Shown here one piece after another: positions 1 to 6,931 of a stretch of DNA of 47,221 nt (positions are counted from its first letter, which is position 1; each line of letters begins with the position of its first letter). The notes beneath the pieces are model-generated. The model had not been told where the DNA came from. It did not search any database and saw nothing but the letters and a program-made list of their open reading frames with translations. The position numbers were made by a program, and so were the translations under genes. Location of the stretch: positions 1 to 47,221 of the forward strand of contig JACRPI010000019.1 of assembly GCA_016214075.1 (NCBI GenBank), written 5' to 3'. Source of the stretch: Candidatus Woesearchaeota archaeon. Its GTDB lineage: Archaea > Nanobdellota > Nanobdellia > Woesearchaeales > DSVV01.

Positions 1-111
1 ATAGCAGAATTCATCAAAAAGTACAATGAGAAAAGATTGCACTCATCAATCGGATATGTACCGCCAAATGAGTTCGAACAACAAAAATTAAATAGGGGAA
101 TAGTATCTTAA
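1..111 (+). CDS. IS3-family transposase (OrfB), C-terminal fragment
   Basis: This is the last 36 codons of an integrase-core (rve) transposase, open at the left edge and ending in TAA. The residues YNEKRLHSSIGYVPPNEF are the classic IS3 OrfB C-terminal signature (YNxxRxHSSLGYxxPxEF), which follows the last catalytic Glu of the DDE triad. The catalytic core is outside the window. The protein would catalyse cut/copy-and-paste transposition together with OrfA. Confidence 0.88.
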   Translation: MAEFIKKYNEKRLHSSIGYVPPNEFEQQKLNRGIVS

Positions 112-116
112 CTTAC

Positions 117-141
117 TGTCCACGAAAAGGGGGTCAGTCCA
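117..141. repeat. IS3-family terminal inverted repeat (right end)
   Basis: About 25 bases starting TGTCCACGAAAAGGGGG and ending CCA lie six bases after the transposase stop, in the position and of the composition typical of IS3-family ends. The partner repeat lies outside the window, so pairing could not be checked. Confidence 0.65.
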
Positions 142-155
142 ATGAGGATACAAGA

Positions 156-809
156 ATGGCAGAGAATATAACTGGATTATTGGAAAAAATAGGATACTCT
201 TATTTCAAGGTAGAAAAATCAGTTTCTATTGAGGATGGTATAATACAAATACTTTTAGGAAAAGAAAAAAGGTTTTTGAAAGCGATTCCTTTTATTATTT
301 ATATCGCAACAAAAAATGCTTCTCTCTCTTTTAATTGGTCTTTACTGCTTGAAAAAGCAAGAGAAAAGAAGGTAATTCATGAAGTAAAAGCAGTATTAGG
401 CGTTGCTTTGGATATTTTTACTAAAATAGAGCCAGAAAATACTTTGATCCCTTCTCTTAAAAAAATAGTATCTAAAAAAAAGGAATCTTCGTTTGTCTTT
501 TCTTTTGATGAATATCTTTATGACTTTATCGCGCAAAAGAAGCTTTATGAAGCAGAACAGCAAATTGGGTTGGCAGAAAAGATCAATAAAGCAAAGGAAT
601 ATGATTTTCAGTATGCGCTTGCGAATCTGTTCAAGCCAAAGCAAAGGGAAATCATACAAAAAATTATCGATAATAAGCAGTTGACAAAAATGGAGTATGA
701 TTATTATTTTAAGACAATAAAGAAGAGATTACGAGCAGTGAAACTTCTTGGAGATTTTGCAGATACTGTCATACAAAAAAAGGTGTCAAAAGAGCTTGAA
801 ATCGCTTAA
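156..809 (+). CDS. Hypothetical archaeal protein, possibly 5'-truncated by the IS3 element
   Basis: A 217-residue Lys-rich soluble protein with no membrane segment. The part near residues 160-195 (LFKPKQREIIQKIIDN then LTKMEYDYYFKTIKKRL) resembles a helix-rich C-terminal module seen in archaeal hypothetical proteins whose pattern is SPKQ..I...L....LTK.E.EYY...VKKKL; I recall the pattern but not a defined function. The ATG at 156 is only 15 bases after the IS3 end and the frame stays open upstream into the element, so the native start may have been lost or replaced. No convincing TATA box lies before it outside IS sequence. It could be a regulatory or nucleotidyltransferase-associated protein, but that is a guess. 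Confidence 0.6.
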   Translation: MAENITGLLEKIGYSYFKVEKSVSIEDGIIQILLGKEKRFLKAIPFIIYIATKNASLSFNWSLLLEKAREKKVIHEVKAVLGVALDIFTKIEPENTLIPSLKKIVSKKKESSFVFSFDEYLYDFIAQKKLYEAEQQIGLAEKINKAKEYDFQYALANLFKPKQREIIQKIIDNKQLTKMEYDYYFKTIKKRLRAVKLLGDFADTVIQKKVSKELEIA

Positions 810-903
810 ATTTTGACACTTTGCTATTAGTAGCTACTACCTCGCTGATAGTTGCTTCTATCTTTGAAAAAAAATCGCGATGCGAATCATCAATAGCACG
901 GAT

Positions 904-2154
904 TTATTCTAATAAAAATTTCCATGCCGGAATTAATTTTATTGTTCCTTCCTCAAATTTGACTTCTTTTTCTTCTTTTTTTGTGATTAAAATTCCTTGT
1001 GTTTGATTAAATTTTCTCATGAATTCTTTCATTGGTTTAAAATCTTCAGAATTTATATTCTCTTGATATTTGACTTCTATTGGCACTTTCTCGTGAATTA
1101 TATCTATTTCAGTCCCATTTTTCCAGAACGAATTCGCTCTGAGTTTATTCACGATTATTGTTTCAACCATTCTTCCAAAAAAGGACTCATCTATTTTTGA
1201 TTTGTATAGATAAGACAGGGCAGTATCAGTCGGATACGCTCTTTTTTTCTTCCTTAATGTTGTTATACTGCCTTTTCTATAATTTCCTAAAATTGTTATT
1301 AAAAAGCTCTCTTTAAGATATGAAACATAATCCTTTATTACCCTTCTGTCTTTTTCAAATTGTTTACTTAATGACTGGTAATCAACATACATTCCTGGAT
1401 TTGTGGAAATCAATTCCAAGAGAATCTTTAAGAATTCAGGGTCTTCTATCCCAAACATTTGAGGGATATCTTTATACACTATTTTATCAACAATTAACGC
1501 CCGAATATATTCCTTAAAATCTTTGTCTGTTTCAAAGGAAAATGTTTCTGGAAATCCACCTTTTTCAACAAATTTCAAGAAAAGTGGGTTTACCGCTGTT
1601 TCATACTTGAAATTTTCTTCTTTTAGGTTGTTGAATCTAAGATATTCTCTAAAGGTAAATGGTGTGAGAGTGAATTCGAAAATTCTGCCCGCCAGGGTTT
1701 CTTTTGTTTTTTTTCTTATGAAAAGAGATTCTGAGCCGCTTATGAAAAATTTTAATTTAGGATATAAATCATAATATTTCTTTAATTCATTCTCCCAATT
1801 TTTGTACTTTTGGATTTCATCAAGAAAAATATATATTCTGTTCTCTCTGAAATCTTTTGAGTTCATTTCTTTGTATGTATTCAAAACGTCACTTAAAGGG
1901 ATAGACATTTCATCGAAAGAAAAAAAAAGAATATTTGTCTGCTCAACTTTTTCTTGCAGTAATGTGTGTATTAATTGATACATAAGTGTCGTTTTTCCAA
2001 TCCTTCTAAGGCCAGTTAGCGCGACAATAAATCTTTTGCCTACATGATTTTTAATCTCAGTAAAAACCTTTCTCTTGAAAGGCAAAGCGAGTTCTCCATC
2101 TACTTTTCCACTTATCCACCATGGGTTAAATTCTTCTAATTTCGCTCTTTCCAT
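904..2154 (-). CDS. DUF4143/AAA_14-family ATPase
   Basis: A 416-residue protein of the widespread archaeal AAA_14-DUF4143 ATPase group. The Walker A loop is GLRRIGKTT near residue 48 and Walker B is IYIFLDEIQ near residue 107. The segment FISGSESLF followed by LAGRIFEFTLTPFTFREYL is characteristic of the family, whose C-terminal half carries DUF4143 and a restriction-endonuclease-like fold (here ending in IDIIHEKVPIEVKYQEN, a possible D...E.K core). Family members are thought to be mobile or defence-linked ATPases, but no defined role is established. A TATA-like box (TTTATAAAC on the reverse strand, about 2182-2193) precedes the ATG, giving a leader of only a few bases. The next gene upstream is a diverged relative. 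Confidence 0.85.
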   Translation of the reverse strand: MERAKLEEFNPWWISGKVDGELALPFKRKVFTEIKNHVGKRFIVALTGLRRIGKTTLMYQLIHTLLQEKVEQTNILFFSFDEMSIPLSDVLNTYKEMNSKDFRENRIYIFLDEIQKYKNWENELKKYYDLYPKLKFFISGSESLFIRKKTKETLAGRIFEFTLTPFTFREYLRFNNLKEENFKYETAVNPLFLKFVEKGGFPETFSFETDKDFKEYIRALIVDKIVYKDIPQMFGIEDPEFLKILLELISTNPGMYVDYQSLSKQFEKDRRVIKDYVSYLKESFLITILGNYRKGSITTLRKKKRAYPTDTALSYLYKSKIDESFFGRMVETIIVNKLRANSFWKNGTEIDIIHEKVPIEVKYQENINSEDFKPMKEFMRKFNQTQGILITKKEEKEVKFEEGTIKLIPAWKFLLE

Positions 2155-2181
2155 TTTAAAACAAGTACATTATAATGGACA

Positions 2182-2193
2182 TGTTTATAAACT
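2182..2193 (-). promoter_or_regulatory. TATA box for the DUF4143 ATPase at 904-2154
   Basis: Reverse-strand AGTTTATAAACA is centred about 34 bases before the ATG, consistent with an archaeal promoter giving a very short leader. Confidence 0.45.
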
Positions 2194-2263
2194 TTGTGAT
2201 CATTAGGATGTACATATCTTTACGATTGAGGTTTATTGGATTGACCATCAGAACAGGAAGTGT

Positions 2264-3493
2264 TTAGTGAGATTGAGTGAACTTTTCCAACATCCATTTC
2301 CACACCGGTTTTACTTGTATCTTTTTACCCTCTATCAAAAAAGAATCAGCTTGATTATACGTTAAAATATATCCTTCTTTTATGTCAAATTTGTGTAACG
2401 CTGCAACCAGACCATTCAATTCCCTCTCTTTATTTTCCTCATGTAACTCAAAGCAGACTTGAATTGCTCGGATTATTTTATCTTTCTCTTTAATCAAAAA
2501 ATCACACTCATTTTTTTCTTGAAAATAAAAAATTTCTTTGTGGCTTCTTCTGAGCTGTAAAAAAACAACATTTTCAAGCATTTTTCCTTTGTCTTTTGAA
2601 AATGAGACTGAGTTGTTATACGAAAAACCATTATCTATGGAATAAACTTTTTTTGGGTTTACCTGCTGTTGTTTGTACGAGTAACTAAAACGAGGGATAG
2701 TAAAGAGTAAATAAGCGTTTTCAAAATAAGATATATAATCAATAACACTCTGAACTGACTTTATTTCAAACATTTTCTTTAACGAATTATAAGAAAACTC
2801 TTTTCCGACATTACTTATTAAATAAATCACTATCTTGTTTAGAATGCCCGTATTTCTTATCCCAAATCGTATAGCGATATCCCTCATGACAACGTCTGAC
2901 AGTAATTCATGAAGAATTGTAGGATCTTCTTTTTTAAGATATTCAGGAAAGCCCCCAGCATAAAGATATTTCTCAAAAGCAACAAGCGATGGTTTTTGTT
3001 TTTTTAAGATAAGAAATTCTCTAAATGAAAATGGAAACATTTCTATTTGAAGATGCCTTCCAGTTAATTTTGTACCAAGCTCTTGACTTAATAGAGAAGC
3101 ATTAGACCCCGTTATTACCACTTTTTCTTTTTTGTCAATAAGATATCTTATAAATTTCTCCCATTTCTCCACATTCTGGATTTCATCAAAAAAATAAACT
3201 CCACCAGCTCCATAAAGTTCTTTCATTATTATTTCTACTTTAGTAAAATCTGAAAGTTCAAATCCTTCTAAACGAGGATCTTCAAGATTCAAATAATATC
3301 CTTTTTTCTGTTTTTGTACTATTTGATTGAGAAATGTGCTTTTCCCGCATCTTCTTATTCCCGTGATTATTAAAGCAAAAGAGTCTTTTACATCAATCTC
3401 GTCTCCTTTTTCTCTAAAAATACCTGCTTCTAATCTCTCTAAAAATGCCATTTGCGACACTATAATTTCCTTTATTGTTTCTTTTATGATCAT
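2264..3493 (-). CDS. DUF4143/AAA_14-family ATPase (second copy)
   Basis: A 409-residue relative of the neighbouring ATPase: Walker A GIRRCGKST near residue 45, Walker B GVYFFDEIQN near residue 98, then VITGSNASLL and LTGRHLQIEMFPFSFREFL, followed by a DUF4143 region and a C-terminal nuclease-like segment (NECDFLIKEKDKIIRAIQVC, a D...Q.C variant of the usual D...E.K). The two copies differ widely in sequence, so this is not a recent duplication. Each has its own promoter: here a TATA box at 3515-3526 is 27 bases from the ATG, suggesting a leaderless mRNA. Cellular role is unknown. Confidence 0.85.
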   Translation of the reverse strand: MIIKETIKEIIVSQMAFLERLEAGIFREKGDEIDVKDSFALIITGIRRCGKSTFLNQIVQKQKKGYYLNLEDPRLEGFELSDFTKVEIIMKELYGAGGVYFFDEIQNVEKWEKFIRYLIDKKEKVVITGSNASLLSQELGTKLTGRHLQIEMFPFSFREFLILKKQKPSLVAFEKYLYAGGFPEYLKKEDPTILHELLSDVVMRDIAIRFGIRNTGILNKIVIYLISNVGKEFSYNSLKKMFEIKSVQSVIDYISYFENAYLLFTIPRFSYSYKQQQVNPKKVYSIDNGFSYNNSVSFSKDKGKMLENVVFLQLRRSHKEIFYFQEKNECDFLIKEKDKIIRAIQVCFELHEENKERELNGLVAALHKFDIKEGYILTYNQADSFLIEGKKIQVKPVWKWMLEKFTQSH

Positions 3494-3514
3494 AAACTTT
3501 GATTAGCACTGTAT

Positions 3515-3526
3515 CTATTTAAATCT
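3515..3526 (-). promoter_or_regulatory. TATA box for the DUF4143 ATPase at 2264-3493
   Basis: Reverse-strand AGATTTAAATAG is centred 27 bases before the ATG, the spacing expected for a leaderless archaeal transcript. Confidence 0.55.
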
Positions 3527-3548
3527 TTCTATTATTAATAGAAGATAG

Positions 3549-3779
3549 TTTCTTTTAGTAATAAAAACTATTTCTTTACTCCAAAATCATAAAGCGTATT
3601 GTACTGCTCTCGCAAAAGCAAGAGAAGGTTCAAAGAAAGCGCTTGTCTCTCATTTCATAAAAAGTCTTGAGAAAACGTGGAACGCAGTTGAACAGTATAA
3701 AAAAGAGGACATTATTCATGGTGGCTCTCCCGCGGTTGGACAATGGGAGATTAAGAAGAAAGGTATTCGGATTTATTAA
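3549..3779 (+). pseudogene. Remnant of an unidentified gene (no start codon)
   Basis: An open frame of about 76 codons ending in TAA at 3777-3779, whose later part (HKAYCTALAKAREGSKKAL through HGGSPAVGQWEIKKKGIRIY) looks like genuine protein rather than random translation. There is no ATG, GTG or TTG start in frame after the upstream stop at 3546, so it appears to be the 3' end of a lost gene. I do not recognise the family. It lies between the IS-flanked ATPases and the surface-protein gene, a zone with other signs of rearrangement. Confidence 0.4.
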
Positions 3780-3872
3780 ATGACAATAAGCTCCACTTAT
3801 GAGAGGCGTGTCTTTTCAGGAAGAGTACTACAACCCCCCCCTTAAAAATAAGAAAGATATATATACATTATT
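3780..3872. other. Intergenic stretch with C8 run and TATA-like box upstream of the surface protein
   Basis: This non-coding stretch contains a run of eight C at 3834-3841 and a TATA-like AGATATATATACA at about 3855-3867, which could direct transcription starting inside the GA repeat. No further gene is visible in it. Confidence 0.4.
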
Positions 3873-3898
3873 AGAGAGAGAGAGAGAGAGAGAGAGAG
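3873..3898. repeat. (AG)13 dinucleotide microsatellite
   Basis: Thirteen uninterrupted AG units lie directly between two TATA-like boxes (about 3855-3867 and 3898-3907) and end 26 bases before the surface-protein ATG. Tracts like this are prone to slipped-strand length change, and here that would alter promoter or leader spacing. Confidence 0.95.
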
Positions 3899-3914
3899 TA
3901 TATAAAGGGGTGGA
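3898..3914 (+). promoter_or_regulatory. TATA box and purine-rich leader of the surface protein
   Basis: GTATATAAAG is centred about 23 bases before the ATG at 3925 and is followed by GGGGTGGA, a possible Shine-Dalgarno site 11 bases before the start. If the upstream TATA box is used instead, transcription would begin within the GA tract and this GGGGTGGA would serve as the ribosome site. Confidence 0.5.
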
Positions 3915-3924
3915 GTAAAAATCC

Positions 3925-6915
3925 ATGGTATTTGTACTTTCAGAGAAAAGAGTAATAAAAACATGGAGCAATCAAATACATTCATGCTATCCATTCAATA
4001 AGGTAGTTTCTTGGGTTCTGTTGCTGTTTTGTTTATACTTTGCTCTCTTTCTTTTCGTTCTTCCCACAGCGCACGCGGATAGTATTAACACAGCAGCAGT
4101 GGATGGCATTGTCGTGTATCAGGAAGCCGTGGTGCAAACCCCGTTGTATAGAATATGGAATGATTCCAACAAAAACTTTTCAGAGGAAAGAACAAATACA
4201 AACGCTGTCGGCGGACTCATTAATTTTGTTGTTCTTAAAGCAAACCACGAAAGAGATGAAATGATTCTTGGGACAGAGGATCAGCAGGCGGATGTCAATA
4301 TTCAAATTATCAATCAAACAAAGAATTTTACCAATCTTTTAGAGGTTTCAACAAGTGTCGACATAACAAGCACGAGAGGGTTTGATATAGCATATGAAGA
4401 TATTTCCGGGGACGCGCTCATTGTCTATGAGAATAGCGGGACAGTTGACGCTGTTTTTGGCTACAGAATCTGGAATGGAACAGGATATTCTTCTGAAGTG
4501 AATATAACAACGCCTATGTTAGCAGGGACTGGATCGCCTCTTCGCTGGGTTTCTCTTTATCCAAAAAGAAGCAGTGACGATATTATGGTTCTTCTTCATA
4601 ATAACGCAGGCGACCTCTATGCTGTTCTCTGGAACGGAAGTGACTTTGAATTAAATTCAGGGGTGAATCTTTCAATAACAACGACAACCGCGGTCAGCGA
4701 ACATTTTGCTTTTGCGTGGGAAACCGCCAGCGGAGATGGACTTGCGCTCTATGGCACTGGAACAGCTGTTGTACGAAGAAATTATACCTCCGCGACAAAA
4801 ACATGGGGCGCTGAAGAATCTGAAAGTGTTGGAAATGGCATTGATCATTTAACAGTGTGCAGCCATCCAACAAATGATTATGTTGGAATTATTTTTGTTG
4901 ATGGAGGCGCTGACCTTAATGTCAGAATCTGGAATGGAAGCAGAATTTTAAGCAACTCTCCTACAGAAGATGGAACAGTAGAAACAGGCGGAGCAAATAA
5001 CATTAATATAGATTGCGTGTGGAACGGAACAAATGGAAATGTCGCGATTTTTGGGTTTACTGATTCTAATAGCCTTAACCTATCCTACGCTCTTTTTGCG
5101 GTCCAAAATGAAAGCTGGAGCGCCACAACGCTCCTCTCCTCCATTCAAACACAAGATTTCGCAAGCGATGATATTCAGGGTTTAACGTTTACAAAACATC
5201 CAACAACACACGAAATCATGGTTGTCGCTGAGGACTTATTGGAAGATATTACCGCCATTGTCTGGAATGGAACAGGTTTCCAGAATATTTCCGCGTCCCC
5301 TCTCGAAACCAATACAGAAGTTCTCAACGGAGGTCAAAACGGCGTACAATTCGCGTGGTATCAATTTGATCCAGCGCCAAATGTCACTGCCTTAGTAGCT
5401 AATCCAGGAACTGTCCCTGCTGCGGGAATAGTGAACATAACAGTAAACGTGACAGATACTATCGGAGTGGATGTTGTGCTCGTGAATATAACGCACGCGA
5501 ATGGAACAGTGGAGCAGTTTAGAATGACGAATGGAACAGGCGCGACACCACAGTTTTTTAATCTCACTTTTCTAAATACTAATGATCAGGGTAATTTTAC
5601 TGTTGTTATTATCGCGAACGACACAAGCACCCATAAAAATATTAATGATACAGTGCAGACAACGTTCACTGTTGATAGCACAGCGCCAGCGGTCGCTACC
5701 CTTCGCCCAGTTTTCGGTTCAAGCCAGCTCAATGGCAGTGTTATAAATATTAGCGCGACAGTGACTGACGCGTTCCAGAGTGTTGATAGCGTTCGCGCGA
5801 ACATTAGCTACATCAATTGCATTCTTCTTCTTTGCACGACAAAGCAAGAGACATTTCTCCTGCAAAAAGTTGGAAATATCTATAATTATAGTTTCGCAAA
5901 TACCACTGATATCTCCGAATACAATATCACCTTTATAGCGAATGATACAGTGGGGAATTTGAACATCACAGAAAAAACAAACGTGTCGCTGATCAACCAG
6001 GACAATTTCAATCCCTCTCTCACAAGTTTGCGTCCAGCCGCGAATAGTTTCACCGCAAGAAACAGTGTGGTGAATATCAGCGCGACAGTGACTGATAATA
6101 TTGGCATTAGTATAACAGTAGCGAACGTCACCTATCCGAATAACGCCACAACAGAGCAGCTGCTTCTCATCGGCGTTGGCAGCATTTTCAACTACAGTTT
6201 TGGAAACACAAGCAACGAAGGATATTACAACATCACCTTTATCGCGACAGATCTGCTTGGGAACATAAACGCGACAGAAAAAACAAACGTGACTGTGGAC
6301 AGCACTGGTCCTGCTGTCGCGAATGTTCAACCCGTATTGGAATCCACAGAAATCAATGGGACTATCATCAACATCAGCGCGAGAGTCACCGATGAATGGC
6401 TGAATGTTGATATTGTGCTCGCGAATATCACATATCCAGACAATACAACAAAGGAACAGATCCGTTTGCAAAAAACAGGGAACATCTACAATTATAGTTT
6501 CGGCAACACTACACAAAATGGAATTTACAACATCACGTTTATCGCGAACGACACTGCGGGAAATCTTAATTTTACACAAAAAACAAATGTGACTATGGTT
6601 GTACAAGACGTGATCAACCCGGTTGTTACAACGCTGCGTCCAGTTGCGAATAGTTTCACCGCAAGAAACAGTGTGGTGAATATGAGTGCAAATGTGACAG
6701 ACAATGGAGGGATAAATACTGTATTCGCGAACGTCACCTATCCGAATAACGCCACAACAGAGCAGCTGCTTCTCATCAGCTTTGGCAGCATTTTTAATTA
6801 CAGTTTTGGAAACACGAGCGCTGAAGGATATTACAACATCACCTTTACCGCGACAGATCTGCTCGGCAACATCAACGCGACAGAAAAAACGAATGTGACC
6901 GTCGACAGAATCTAA
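3925..6915 (+). CDS. Surface protein with WNG-repeat domain and Ig-like repeats (first part of a frameshifted gene)
   Basis: A 996-residue secreted protein. Residues 28-51 are a signal-peptide hydrophobic core ending AHA, with likely cleavage before Asp52. Residues about 60-480 carry repeated YRIWNGTGY / VLWNGSDF / VRIWNGSRI / IVWNGTGF units, suggesting a beta-propeller-like domain. From about residue 487 come tandem Ig-like domains of roughly 90 residues, each with NISA.VTD...VDIVLANITYP, then YNYSFGNT and YNITFIANDTAGN. N-glycosylation sequons are very frequent. The frame stops at 6913-6915 in the middle of a repeat linker; the sequence continues in another frame from 6899 on (see the next gene), so the intact product would be about 1,630 residues with eight Ig domains. 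It is probably an S-layer-like or adhesive cell-surface protein. Confidence 0.85.
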   Translation: MVFVLSEKRVIKTWSNQIHSCYPFNKVVSWVLLLFCLYFALFLFVLPTAHADSINTAAVDGIVVYQEAVVQTPLYRIWNDSNKNFSEERTNTNAVGGLINFVVLKANHERDEMILGTEDQQADVNIQIINQTKNFTNLLEVSTSVDITSTRGFDIAYEDISGDALIVYENSGTVDAVFGYRIWNGTGYSSEVNITTPMLAGTGSPLRWVSLYPKRSSDDIMVLLHNNAGDLYAVLWNGSDFELNSGVNLSITTTTAVSEHFAFAWETASGDGLALYGTGTAVVRRNYTSATKTWGAEESESVGNGIDHLTVCSHPTNDYVGIIFVDGGADLNVRIWNGSRILSNSPTEDGTVETGGANNINIDCVWNGTNGNVAIFGFTDSNSLNLSYALFAVQNESWSATTLLSSIQTQDFASDDIQGLTFTKHPTTHEIMVVAEDLLEDITAIVWNGTGFQNISASPLETNTEVLNGGQNGVQFAWYQFDPAPNVTALVANPGTVPAAGIVNITVNVTDTIGVDVVLVNITHANGTVEQFRMTNGTGATPQFFNLTFLNTNDQGNFTVVIIANDTSTHKNINDTVQTTFTVDSTAPAVATLRPVFGSSQLNGSVINISATVTDAFQSVDSVRANISYINCILLLCTTKQETFLLQKVGNIYNYSFANTTDISEYNITFIANDTVGNLNITEKTNVSLINQDNFNPSLTSLRPAANSFTARNSVVNISATVTDNIGISITVANVTYPNNATTEQLLLIGVGSIFNYSFGNTSNEGYYNITFIATDLLGNINATEKTNVTVDSTGPAVANVQPVLESTEINGTIINISARVTDEWLNVDIVLANITYPDNTTKEQIRLQKTGNIYNYSFGNTTQNGIYNITFIANDTAGNLNFTQKTNVTMVVQDVINPVVTTLRPVANSFTARNSVVNMSANVTDNGGINTVFANVTYPNNATTEQLLLISFGSIFNYSFGNTSAEGYYNITFTATDLLGNINATEKTNVTVDRI
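6784..6890 (+). repeat. 107-bp direct repeat, copy 1, in surface-protein gene
   Basis: By eye this stretch is identical base for base to 7343-7449, 559 bases downstream. Both encode the FNYSFGNTSAEGYYNITF part of an Ig-like unit. Recombination between them would delete about 559 bases. Confidence 0.85.
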
Positions 6916-6931
6916 TCTCAGCGGCAATGCT

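Larger units (their letters stand above)
1..141 (+). mobile_element. Right end of an IS3-family insertion sequence
   Basis: The window opens inside an IS3-family element. It contains the end of the transposase gene followed by a terminal inverted-repeat-like sequence at 117-141 (starts TGTCCACGAAAAGGGGG and ends in CCA), the form expected for the right end of IS3-type elements. The left end is outside the window, so the element's length and integrity cannot be judged. The next gene begins 15 bases after the element end. Confidence 0.8.
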
